Source: Jiulongibacter sp024742395 (GTDB lineage Bacteria > Bacteroidota > Bacteroidia > Cytophagales > Spirosomataceae). Taken from it: a stretch of 64,000 nt of DNA. The first letter of the stretch is position 1. The number at the start of each line of letters is the position of its first letter. Made by a program: the position numbers and the translations under genes. The stretch is from positions 4,898,001 through 4,962,000 of the forward strand of contig OZ252236.1 of the NCBI GenBank assembly GCA_965249455.1. The letters run 5' to 3'. Of the stretch, positions 42,421-51,685 are shown one piece after another. The notes under the pieces are model-generated. The model made no database searches and was not told the DNA's origin. It worked only from the letters and a program-made list of their open reading frames with translations.

Positions 42421-42439
42421 TTGAACAATTAAATGACGA

Positions 42440-43450
42440 ATGAATACTCCTAAGGTTACTATACATGACATTGCCAAGCGTCTAAACATTGACAGCTCTA
42501 CGGTTTCAAGAGCTTTGAATAATAGCCCTAGAGTAACACAAAAAACTAAGGACAAAATCATGGCTACTGCCCAAAGTATGGGCTATCAGCGTAATCTACT
42601 GGCCTCTAATTTGCGGAAAAATGTTACCCACAGCATTGGAGTGGTTATTCCCAGAATTTCACGACATTTTTTTTCTTCCGCAATTCAAGGGATAGAAGAA
42701 ACGGCCTATAAGTCAGGTTATAGCGTTATCATTTGTCAATCCTTAGAAGAACTTAATAGAGAACGTGATATTATTCAAACCTTAGTAGCAAATAGAGTGG
42801 CTGGTGTTTTAATTTCCATATCCATGGAAACCACAGATTACGAGCATCTTAAAATTCTAAAAAGCCAAGATATTCCACATGTTTTTTTTGATAGACATTG
42901 TGAAATACCAGGATATAACAACGTAATTATAAATGACTATAATGGCGGCTATACAGCAACCAAGCATTTGATTTCGAAAGGTTGCAAGGAAATTCTCCAT
43001 TTTTCGGGACCAAGACATCTAGCAATTTATAAAAACCGATTAGAAGGCTATAAAAAAGCACTTTCAGATAATTCGATCTCTTTGAAATCAGAAAACATCA
43101 TCAGCTCACGACTAATGGAATTAGATGGTAAAATCATTGTCAAAAAGCTCTTAGATAATAAGCGAAAATTTGATGGCATTTTTTGTGCAAATGACCAGAT
43201 TGCAATTGGAGTCATAAAATATTTGAATGAAGTGGGAATAAAAATCCCAGAACAAGTGGCGATAGTAGGCTTTAGTAATGAACCTGTCTCTGATGTAATT
43301 ACACCTAGCCTTACCACTATTGACCAGCCAGGTTTTGAAATGGGTATTAAAGCAACAGAATTATTATTAAAAAATTTAAATGGAAAATTGGCTTCTGAAA
43401 CCATTGTCATGAAAACAAGTCTAATTGAACGCCGTTCATCTCAAAAATAA
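42440..43450 (+). CDS. LacI-family transcriptional regulator
   Basis: 336 residues. The N-terminal HTH (V-T-I-H-D-I-A-K-R-L-N, S-T-V-S-R-A-L-N) and hinge are followed by a periplasmic-binding-protein-like sensor domain (about 60-332) with H-S-I-G-V-V-I-P, F-F-D-R-H and G-F-S-N-E-P. It probably represses kduI-kduD-DUF4861 and itself through the palindrome at 42385 and is released by a uronate breakdown product (inference from position). Confidence 0.93.
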   Translation: MNTPKVTIHDIAKRLNIDSSTVSRALNNSPRVTQKTKDKIMATAQSMGYQRNLLASNLRKNVTHSIGVVIPRISRHFFSSAIQGIEETAYKSGYSVIICQSLEELNRERDIIQTLVANRVAGVLISISMETTDYEHLKILKSQDIPHVFFDRHCEIPGYNNVIINDYNGGYTATKHLISKGCKEILHFSGPRHLAIYKNRLEGYKKALSDNSISLKSENIISSRLMELDGKIIVKKLLDNKRKFDGIFCANDQIAIGVIKYLNEVGIKIPEQVAIVGFSNEPVSDVITPSLTTIDQPGFEMGIKATELLLKNLNGKLASETIVMKTSLIERRSSQK

Positions 43451-43631
43451 AATAATGATTTCAAAGTATAAAAATGAATCTTGTTCGGTGTAAAGTATTT
43501 TTATATGAATAAATTGGTAATTAATTGAACCTGAATAAGCTAAGGGAGGTTGATTCCAAAAGACTTTTTACAATAATTATGTAATTAAATCACTATCAAT
43601 CAAAAGTTTATATTTTCTAAGTAAGTATAGA

Positions 43632-46600
43632 ATGAGTTCAAAGAGATTCCTTGTAATTTTTTGTTTTTTTATAAGCAGTACTTGTTTTGGACAATTCAAT
43701 AATTTAAAATTTGAGAATTTAGATACATATAATGGACTCTCCAGTAGTACTTGCTCTGAGATATTTCAAGACAAGGAAGGCTTTTTATGGTTCGGAACTA
43801 TTGATGGCTTAAATAAATACAATGGTCACGAATTTGAGATTTTCAGATCAGAATTAAACAATCAAAAGACGATAAGTAATAATAGAATTAACGCAATTGA
43901 AGAAGATAGCGAGGGTAACTTATGGATTGGTACCAATAATGGATTAAATCTTTATAATAAGCAAACCAATGCTTTCACCCGAATAAGTCTTTATAGTCAA
44001 CTTTCATTGGCAAATAGCTCTCAAAAAATAATAAACGATCTTTTATTTGATGATACGACTCAAAAACTCTGGGTGGCTACCAACAATGGTATTGTTAAAA
44101 TAGCTTTAGGAGATCACAGTGCCAACACGAAAAATTATGAATACTCATACTATTTGAAAGACCAAACCAACCCAAATTCATTAGATGACAATATTGTCAA
44201 TGTAATCCTAAAAGACCGTGACAAAAAAATATGGATTGGTACTAATGGGCAAAACCTAAATAAATACAACCCCGTTAAAGACAATTTTGAAAGAGTTCGC
44301 ATTGAGAATCAAAGGCCCTATGAATTAAACCATAAGCCCAAAAAAGTATTCATAGATGCCGATGGTGATTTTTGGATTGGCAATGACCTTTCCAATTTGG
44401 TTCTTTGGAAAAGAAAAGAAAACGAATTTAAGCACGTTTCTTTGGTTAACAGAACCATCCCGATTCACGATATTTTTCAAGACAGAAACGGGCTTTTCTG
44501 GGTTTCTTCAGATGCCTTTGGTTTGTATCTATTTTCAAAAGGAAAAGGGCAGATAACACTTGAAAAGCATATAGAAAGTAATATCTCAGATCCTTTTTCA
44601 CTTCCGAACAACAAACCCGCTAAAATTTTCGAAGATAAAAAAGGAATCTATTGGATCGGAAGTTATGATAAGGGAGTGAGTAAACTAGACCCCACTAACT
44701 ACTCTTTTGGACATTATTATTATCAGGCCAACAACCCAAAAGGGTTAAATGAGAAAATAGTCCAGTCAGTTTTAGAAGATTCAAAAGGAAGAATTTGGAT
44801 TAGTGCCTATAATGGAGGGTTGAACCTTTTTGATGAAAAAACGAAGTCTTTCAAACATTTTAAAAGTAGCAAAAGCGGTTTAAGCTCTGACAGAATTCTA
44901 TACACATTTGAAAGTAGTGACGGAAATATCTGGATATGTACTTTAGATGGCGGTGTCAATAAGTTTAACCCTGAAAACAATAATTTTCAGACATTCCTAC
45001 ACAAGAAAAATGATCCCAGGTCTATTGGTCAAAGTTCGGTATGGACGGGTTCTGAAGACATAAAAAAAAGAATATGGTTTGGTTTAAGAACCGAAGGAAT
45101 ATGCCTTTATGACCCAAAAACTAATTATTTTCAGACCTATAAAAACACGAACGTCAGTGAAAATGGTTTAGTAAGCAACTCTGTTATCTGTACTTTTATT
45201 GATTCTAAAAATCGTCTTTTTATTGGTACTTCCTTAGGCTTAAATTATGTGGAATTAGACAAGTTAGAAGCGTATGTTCCAAAAAATATTTCTTTTGAAC
45301 TTATAAATGAGGGCAATTTGGAAGGTGCAGGCATAAACTATATTACTGAGGACAAACTTGGAAATATTTGGATTGCCTCAGATTATGGGGTATACAAGCT
45401 AAACACTAATCTAAAACTTGTAAAATCATATTCTTCTAATAACGGTTTACCTAACAACCTTGTAATTGGAATAAAAGAAGATAACCAGAATAAAATATGG
45501 ATAACCACTAAAGGTGGGCTATCAATGTTAGACCCCAAAACAGATAACTTCAAAAACTTCAATGTTCATGATGGAATTCAAGGGCCTGAATTTCAGACTA
45601 AATCTATTGAAAAAACCAAAAACGGAAGAATTATTGTAGGTGGAATAAATGGTTTTAATATTTTTCATCCAAGTGATATTAAAACCACAGTCACTGACAC
45701 TCTGCATCCTTTGATAACAAAGTTTAAACTTAATAACAAGGTTGTTTCAGCAGGAGATACCATAAATGGTCGAATACTTTTAAATAAAGGAATATCGAAA
45801 ACAAGAGATCTTACCTTAAAATACGATGAGAATTACATCTCGTTTGAGATTGTAGCTCTTCATTTTGACAATTCAGAACAGGTTAAATACGCTTACCGGA
45901 TGAAAGGCCTCGATAATGAATTTATAGCCTTGGGGTCTAACCGGGTGGTAAACCTCTCAAACTTAGAATTTGGAAATTACACTTTTGAAGTGAAAGCCTC
46001 ACTTACCGGCGACTGGGATTCTGCCGAAACAACCTTTTTAAATATTGAAATCACGCCACCTATTTGGCGAACTTGGTGGGCGTATTTGATTTACTTCATT
46101 TTAGGATCGCTCCTGCTATGGGCCATAGTGCATTACTATACTCTGAAAATACGAGAAGACCAGCAGCATGAACTTGACCAAAAACAGCTAGAGTTTTTCA
46201 TGAATGTATCTCATGAGTTTAGAACACCATTAACGCTTATTCTAAACCCTGTAAATAAAATATTAAATAACTACCGGAATGACCCGCAAGTGATAAAAGA
46301 ATCCGCTACGTCTATACAACGCAGTGCCAGAAGACTAATGCACTTGGTAAACCAGCTATTGGATTATCGAAAAATGGACGTTGGGATGTACCCCATGCAG
46401 TTAGAAAAAGGTGATATCGTTAAATTTAGTAAAGAGATATATTCGCTTTTTAAAGATTTAGCTCTCAAAAAAAATATTCAGTACACGTTTATCAGTAGTG
46501 CTGAGAGTATCAACTGCCTTTTTGACTTTGATAAAGTTGAAAAAATCATCACTAATTTAATTTCAAATGCTATAAAATTTACCAATAGTGAAGGCTCTAT

Positions 46601-47819
46601 TCTTGTTTCAGTAGAGCGGGTTAAGCATACAGCCAGTAATTCAAAACTCGCTTTATTTAAAAAGAAAGAATTAACAGATTATATTCTTATATCTGTAGAA
46701 GACACAGGTATAGGATTAGATACTGACCAAAAACAAAATATTTTTTCACGTTTCTATAGCATTGACAAAACCAAATCAGGTACAGGCATTGGGCTTAATT
46801 TTACAAAAGGGTTAGTAGAACTTCATGGTGGTGAAATTGCCATTGATAGTAAAAGGCAAAAAGGAACAAAATTCACTGTTAAATTACCTTACGACATAAA
46901 GTCAAAACCCAAAAATGTAGAAAATGTTAAAAATGAGTACCTAATAAACTCTATGAGAGCAGTGGAATACGATATGCTGATATCAAATGATGCCACAACT
47001 GATAATACCGACGTTAAAAAGCCTAGGTTAATTATCAATGAAAAGCTTCCGGTTGTGCTAATAGTAGAAGATAATAAAGAACTCAGACTACACTTGACCA
47101 ATGACCTTAAGGATTCCTATCAAATTAAGGAAGCGGTGAATGGCGAAGAAGGACTAAAAATGATAGCAAAGCATTATCCTGATATCGTAATTTCAGATGT
47201 CATGATGCCTAAAATGGATGGCTTTGAGATGTGTAAATTGATGAAAACCGATTTAGAAACATCTCATATTCCTATAATATTATTAACCGCCAGAACACTA
47301 GAAGAAGACCGCATAGAAGGCTATGAAAACGGTGCTGACGGCTACTTATCGAAACCTTTCTCTATAGAAGTTCTCAGATCCCGAATAAATAATCTTTTAG
47401 TAGCTAAAGACAGGTTGCGTCAACGATTCTCTGAGATTGGCGGCGTTTTTCCATCAAAAGAAGTAACTACTAATAACATTGACGAGGCGTTTTTAGACAA
47501 GGCAACCCGAATTGTCATGAAAAACATCAGTGACCTTGATTTTAAGCAAGAAGATTTACTGAAAGATATGCATTTGGGAAGGTCTCAGTTTTACAGAAAA
47601 ATAAATGCTCTAACCGGAAATAACCCTAGCCATTTCATAAGAACTATTCGTCTGCGATACGCTTCTGAGTTACTACTGAAAAACGAATATTCTATCAAAG
47701 AAATCACGTATATGGCAGGGTTTAATTCTACGGCATATTTCAGTAAAACCTTCCGCGAATTATTTAATCTTACTCCTACGCAGTATATCGAGCAAGCTGC
47801 AAAACCCGAAGAAGCATAA
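43632..47819 (+). CDS. Hybrid two-component system sensor/regulator (HTCS)
   Basis: 1395 residues in one chain. There is a signal peptide (1-20), then many Reg_prop beta-propeller repeats (about 30-700, recurring L-W-I-G-T and W-I-S motifs), a Y_Y_Y domain (about 720-810), one membrane helix (about 812-835), HisKA with His861 (V-S-H-E-F-R-T-P-L), HATPase (about 970-1085), a receiver with Asp1189 (V-I-S-D-V-M-M-P) and an AraC-type HTH (about 1290-1390). Such proteins bind an oligosaccharide in the periplasm and switch on the neighbouring polysaccharide locus. All catalytic landmarks are intact. Confidence 0.97.
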   Translation: MSSKRFLVIFCFFISSTCFGQFNNLKFENLDTYNGLSSSTCSEIFQDKEGFLWFGTIDGLNKYNGHEFEIFRSELNNQKTISNNRINAIEEDSEGNLWIGTNNGLNLYNKQTNAFTRISLYSQLSLANSSQKIINDLLFDDTTQKLWVATNNGIVKIALGDHSANTKNYEYSYYLKDQTNPNSLDDNIVNVILKDRDKKIWIGTNGQNLNKYNPVKDNFERVRIENQRPYELNHKPKKVFIDADGDFWIGNDLSNLVLWKRKENEFKHVSLVNRTIPIHDIFQDRNGLFWVSSDAFGLYLFSKGKGQITLEKHIESNISDPFSLPNNKPAKIFEDKKGIYWIGSYDKGVSKLDPTNYSFGHYYYQANNPKGLNEKIVQSVLEDSKGRIWISAYNGGLNLFDEKTKSFKHFKSSKSGLSSDRILYTFESSDGNIWICTLDGGVNKFNPENNNFQTFLHKKNDPRSIGQSSVWTGSEDIKKRIWFGLRTEGICLYDPKTNYFQTYKNTNVSENGLVSNSVICTFIDSKNRLFIGTSLGLNYVELDKLEAYVPKNISFELINEGNLEGAGINYITEDKLGNIWIASDYGVYKLNTNLKLVKSYSSNNGLPNNLVIGIKEDNQNKIWITTKGGLSMLDPKTDNFKNFNVHDGIQGPEFQTKSIEKTKNGRIIVGGINGFNIFHPSDIKTTVTDTLHPLITKFKLNNKVVSAGDTINGRILLNKGISKTRDLTLKYDENYISFEIVALHFDNSEQVKYAYRMKGLDNEFIALGSNRVVNLSNLEFGNYTFEVKASLTGDWDSAETTFLNIEITPPIWRTWWAYLIYFILGSLLLWAIVHYYTLKIREDQQHELDQKQLEFFMNVSHEFRTPLTLILNPVNKILNNYRNDPQVIKESATSIQRSARRLMHLVNQLLDYRKMDVGMYPMQLEKGDIVKFSKEIYSLFKDLALKKNIQYTFISSAESINCLFDFDKVEKIITNLISNAIKFTNSEGSILVSVERVKHTASNSKLALFKKKELTDYILISVEDTGIGLDTDQKQNIFSRFYSIDKTKSGTGIGLNFTKGLVELHGGEIAIDSKRQKGTKFTVKLPYDIKSKPKNVENVKNEYLINSMRAVEYDMLISNDATTDNTDVKKPRLIINEKLPVVLIVEDNKELRLHLTNDLKDSYQIKEAVNGEEGLKMIAKHYPDIVISDVMMPKMDGFEMCKLMKTDLETSHIPIILLTARTLEEDRIEGYENGADGYLSKPFSIEVLRSRINNLLVAKDRLRQRFSEIGGVFPSKEVTTNNIDEAFLDKATRIVMKNISDLDFKQEDLLKDMHLGRSQFYRKINALTGNNPSHFIRTIRLRYASELLLKNEYSIKEITYMAGFNSTAYFSKTFRELFNLTPTQYIEQAAKPEEA

Positions 47820-47843
47820 AACCTAGTTGTTTTTGCTTAAATA

Positions 47844-47927
47844 TCATCTGTTTAACTCAGGCATTTCGGTGTTGACCATCTTTTGCCATTGTTTTAGATC
47901 AGCCGCTAATTCTTTGGTCTGATCCAT
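47844..47927 (-). pseudogene. Sulfatase C-terminal remnant overlapping the GH97 end
   Basis: A 27-codon minus-strand frame, shifted relative to the GH97 frame, starts at 47927 inside the last GH97 codons and stops at 47844. It reads L-A-A-D-L-K-Q-W-Q-K-M-V and then T-E-M-P-E-L-N-R. The L-x2-L-x2-W-x3-V...MP...N pattern is that of the C-terminal end of S1-family sulfatases. It is probably the tail of a sulfatase gene whose body was lost or replaced. The match is short and judged by eye. Confidence 0.45.
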
Positions 47928-49810
47928 AAGCAATGCCCACCACCTGCTACCATTTTCGCGTTGATGATATCACCTTTTTTTACCGTACCTTTCCTGACTT
48001 GATAAGATTCAGGATTCGTTCTGCTGTCGGTCTGTTCGGTATCTTCATAATAAGTTATCTGATAGTCTTTCCCTTCTTTTAGGAAATCCAAATGTATATC
48101 TAATTCACCGCCTTTACTATGTACCGAACCTATAAACCATTGCTCGCCATGCCTTCTGGCAGTAGAAATATAATCATCCATTTTGGCGTGTAGTACTTTG
48201 GTTTCATCCCATTTACCTACGGGCATTTTTTGAATAAACTCAAACAGATCCAACTTAGCTGCATAAGCCTCAGGTGCATCTGGAATACAAACGAGGCCAC
48301 TGAAAATGATCAACGTGCGTGCTACTTCTGCGGCAACTGTTGTTCGCAAAGAATTTAACTCTTTGGGTCCTTTTTGTCTTTCACCAGAATTCACTCCTGT
48401 AATATCGAAGATGCCATTATTCATGTCTAAAGGGCCTTGCAGTGCATTAATCAACGCCATTCTTATAAAAGCCTCTGGTGTAAAAGTACGCCTTGAATCT
48501 TGTTGTGCATGACAGTATTCTCTCGAAATGGCATTTGGATAAGTTCTGCTCATTCCCGTAAAAGGTACCGGGTTGTCATGAAAATCAATGAGTAACTCAC
48601 TTTTGGCACTCAAGCGAATGGCATCTCTGGAAAACGACACATTCTTTCCCATAAACCCATACTTCACTCCACTCATTCCTAAAGACTTGTAAAACGGAAA
48701 AAGCTCCTCATCTCCATAAATGCCTTTATGCCTATCGTAATATAAAATCAAATCTACACCTTTTGCTTTTGCATAATCTGAAACCTTCTGTAAATCCAAT
48801 TTTTCAGACATTTCAATATGTCCTTTTTCTACATTGGTGTACCACGAGTCGTCAATTAAGAAATACTCAATATTGTTTTGGGCGGCAAAGTCAATAAAAC
48901 GGTAATAACTCGCATTATCCATGCCATAAGTAAAGCCATCAGCCGCTTTATAGCTATGCACTCGCCAGTCCCAAAGTGTTTTGCCGGGCTTAATCCAAGA
49001 TGGATCTTCTATCTTATTTGCCGCTGCTACGTTGAGGGGGATAGTATTCGTAATCAAATCACCTATATTTTCCTCAATCAAAATAAGTCGCCAGGGAGTT
49101 ACTATACTAGCACTAGTCTTTGAAAGCTGATTTTGTCCTGTTAGCTTATGCTCAAACTTAAAGTCAACCACATTAAAACCAGGGGCACTGGCTAAATCAG
49201 ACTCAAGGAGAGCCATAAAATGTGTATCTTTAGCTTCTACCAAAAGGGGCATTAGCAGTTTTTGCTTGTTTGTAGAATCAGAAAGATAACTTTGGCTAAA
49301 TGGTCCTTTGGGCTTGCTCTCTCCGGCGGGTGTGTAAAGATTACTAGTCTTAGATAAACCATATTCCATAAAAAACTGAACTTCTGCCTTCTGCGGAATA
49401 TTATCAACTACATACCTAAAGGCAACACCTCCGTTATACGTTCTGATGTAAAGTTTAGCGGGTATGCTTTCGTAAATCAGTGAAACCTCAAGCTCATGAT
49501 ACAGGTCTTCTATTTCACTAAACTGTCCCCAAACCGGATTCCATTTTTCTCTGACATTCTTCCATTTCGTTCCGATAATTTTGACCCCTTTATTAGGAAA
49601 AATTGACATTTCAGATTTCGATACTAACTCATTCTCTTCTACATGTATTGAATAGAATAACGACTTCGTTTGCGTGTCTATATCTACTGAAATTTTACCA
49701 TCCGGCGATTTTAAATTCTTTAGAATAGGTTCTGTTGATTTTGTAAACGCAACTGACGTTAGACTTAATGAAAGAACTAAAACTAATCTCTGCGAAACCT
49801 TTATTTTCAT
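47906..49810 (-). CDS. Glycoside hydrolase family 97 protein
   Basis: 634 residues with an N-terminal signal peptide. The three GH97 parts are an N-terminal beta-sandwich (about 30-275), a TIM barrel (about 280-545: D-D-S-W-Y, L-I-L-Y-Y-D-R-H, G-V-K-Y-G-F-M, D-F-H-D-N, S-R-T-Y-P-N) and a C-terminal beta domain. GH97 enzymes are alpha-glucosidases or alpha-galactosidases, calcium dependent. The Asp of retaining members after G-V-K is Gly here, suggesting an inverting type or altered site. It faces the sulfatase operon across 410 bases and is paralogous to the GH97 at 54496. Confidence 0.92.
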   Translation of the reverse strand: MKIKVSQRLVLVLSLSLTSVAFTKSTEPILKNLKSPDGKISVDIDTQTKSLFYSIHVEENELVSKSEMSIFPNKGVKIIGTKWKNVREKWNPVWGQFSEIEDLYHELEVSLIYESIPAKLYIRTYNGGVAFRYVVDNIPQKAEVQFFMEYGLSKTSNLYTPAGESKPKGPFSQSYLSDSTNKQKLLMPLLVEAKDTHFMALLESDLASAPGFNVVDFKFEHKLTGQNQLSKTSASIVTPWRLILIEENIGDLITNTIPLNVAAANKIEDPSWIKPGKTLWDWRVHSYKAADGFTYGMDNASYYRFIDFAAQNNIEYFLIDDSWYTNVEKGHIEMSEKLDLQKVSDYAKAKGVDLILYYDRHKGIYGDEELFPFYKSLGMSGVKYGFMGKNVSFSRDAIRLSAKSELLIDFHDNPVPFTGMSRTYPNAISREYCHAQQDSRRTFTPEAFIRMALINALQGPLDMNNGIFDITGVNSGERQKGPKELNSLRTTVAAEVARTLIIFSGLVCIPDAPEAYAAKLDLFEFIQKMPVGKWDETKVLHAKMDDYISTARRHGEQWFIGSVHSKGGELDIHLDFLKEGKDYQITYYEDTEQTDSRTNPESYQVRKGTVKKGDIINAKMVAGGGHCLWIRPKN

Positions 49811-50220
49811 ATTATGTTCGGTGTTGATTTTTCACTACAATAATAAGAACCAACAATAAAAACCATTTTAAATTATGATGCGATAAGCATAATTCAATGC
49901 TCATTGCAAACTCAAATTTGCTATTAGCTCATAATACAATCCTATCCACAGTATTCTGCTGTTTTTTTAATTGATACAAAAGTGGCTTTAATCAGCCTAT
50001 GCAAGTAAAAGAGCTATATTTTATATCCTTTGATTCATGTTTTATACTAGTGGCAAGCAAATATTTTTAACATTGCAGCTATATAATTATTTCAAAAAAT
50101 CTTAAAACATTTTCAAGGTAAAAAATAAAGGACATTCAATCTGTGGTCTAGAAAAACGGATTTTTACTTTAAATAAATGCCTCTTTAAGAGCTAATTAAT
50201 AAGAACTCTATTAAAATAAA
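49811..50220. other. 410-base intergenic region between divergent GH97 and sulfatase operon
   Basis: AT-rich and without a supported gene. It must hold the promoters for both directions, but the only near match to a -7 box is TATCCTTTG (50024-50032, one base too long) and I saw no clear -33 partner. TTCGGTGTTGA (49817-49827) recurs at 47865-47875 beyond the other end of the GH97 gene. An activator-dependent promoter, with the HTCS at 43632 as the candidate, would explain the weak boxes. Confidence 0.5.
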
Positions 50221-51681
50221 ATGAAAATAAGCTTAATTAAATACCTCTTAGCAACAGCTATTCTAATCAGTTTCTCGTTTAGACCTCCTGCAACTACACA
50301 CCCTAAAAATACAGCAACAGACAAACCTAATATTATAGTACTCTTATGCGATGATTTGGGCTTTGGAGACTTATCTTCGTTTGGGCATCCATTTATAAAA
50401 ACGCCCAACTTGGATAAACTTGGAGCTACCGGAATCAAACTTACCAATTTCTATTCAGCAGCACCCGTTTGTTCGCCTTCACGGGTTGGCTTATTGACCG
50501 GCAGAAGCCCAAACCGAGCCGGAATTTATGACTTTATTCCGGCACCCAAGAAAAGTGAAGACGTTCGGGATTTGGTACACCTTCAGGCTCATGAGCAAAC
50601 TATTCCGGCTTTACTAAAAAGTGTAGGTTATGCAACCTGTTTGGTTGGCAAATGGCACGGTAGCTCTAAATTCAACTCTGATGAGCAGCCCAAACCTGAC
50701 CACTTTGGATTTGACCACTGGATGGCTACGCATAACAATGCGGGGCCAAGCCATCAAAACCCGAAAAACTTTGTCAGAAACGGCGAAGAAGTAGGGGAAA
50801 TAATAGGTTTTAGCAGCCAGATAATTGTCTCTGAGGCGATAGATTGGCTTGAAAAGAAAGACAAAAAAACACCGTTTTTCTTAGAGGTGGCCTTTCATGA
50901 GCCTCATGAGCCAGTGATGTCACCAGAAAATTTGGTTCAAAAATACCTTAAATACACCGATATCAGAGAAGAGGCAGAATACTTCGCCAATGTGGAGAAT
51001 GTAGACATTGCGGTTGGTCGTTTGTTGGCATATTTAGAAAAAAACAACCTGGACAACACCCTGATAGTATTCAGTTCTGATAACGGTCCCGAAACTTTGA
51101 ACAGGTACCCGGGAGCAAAAAAGAATTATGGCATTACTGCTGGCCTCAAAGGCAGAAAACTCTGGACCAGCGAAGCGGGCATTAGAGTACCCGCTGTAAT
51201 GAAGTGGATTGGCAAAGAAACTTACACGGGCACTTCAGATGCCGTAGTTTCTTCCTTAGACTTTCTGCCTACGTTTTGTGAATTAGCAGGTGCCAAATTA
51301 CCCGAAAACAAACTGGACGGAGAATCATTTACGTCGCTTTTAGAGAAAGGCGAATTTAAAAGAAGCAAACCTTTAATATGGGCATTCTATGACGCCATAA
51401 ATGAGCATAGAGTAGCTATGAGAACGGGCAATTATAAAATCATGGCCCGCTTGGTAGCAGAAAATGAAGAGCTCCCGCATATTCATAACTTATATGACGG
51501 CAACATTGACTTTGTTAAAAGTGCCAAACTTACAGATTTCGTGCTGTTTGATTTAACAAAAGATTTTGCCGAGTCAGAAGATTTATCAGCCAAAGAGCCG
51601 AAGGTTTTCAAGAAAATAAAAAAAGAATTTGAAGCCGAATACCAAGATTTATTAGCTGGAAGCCATGTGTGGGTACGTTAA
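50221..51681 (+). CDS. Sulfatase, S1 family (arylsulfatase A-like)
   Basis: 486 residues with a signal peptide. The formylglycine signature C-S-P-S-R begins at Cys84, followed by G-L-L-T-G-R. Metal-binding D-D-L-G-F-G-D (about 46-52) and the later S-S-D-N-G-P-E are in place. It hydrolyses sulfate esters on polysaccharide or oligosaccharide in the periplasm. Activity needs an anaerobic- or FGE-type maturase encoded elsewhere. It is the first gene of a seven-gene plus-strand operon. Confidence 0.96.
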   Translation: MKISLIKYLLATAILISFSFRPPATTHPKNTATDKPNIIVLLCDDLGFGDLSSFGHPFIKTPNLDKLGATGIKLTNFYSAAPVCSPSRVGLLTGRSPNRAGIYDFIPAPKKSEDVRDLVHLQAHEQTIPALLKSVGYATCLVGKWHGSSKFNSDEQPKPDHFGFDHWMATHNNAGPSHQNPKNFVRNGEEVGEIIGFSSQIIVSEAIDWLEKKDKKTPFFLEVAFHEPHEPVMSPENLVQKYLKYTDIREEAEYFANVENVDIAVGRLLAYLEKNNLDNTLIVFSSDNGPETLNRYPGAKKNYGITAGLKGRKLWTSEAGIRVPAVMKWIGKETYTGTSDAVVSSLDFLPTFCELAGAKLPENKLDGESFTSLLEKGEFKRSKPLIWAFYDAINEHRVAMRTGNYKIMARLVAENEELPHIHNLYDGNIDFVKSAKLTDFVLFDLTKDFAESEDLSAKEPKVFKKIKKEFEAEYQDLLAGSHVWVR

Positions 51682-51685
51682 GAAT

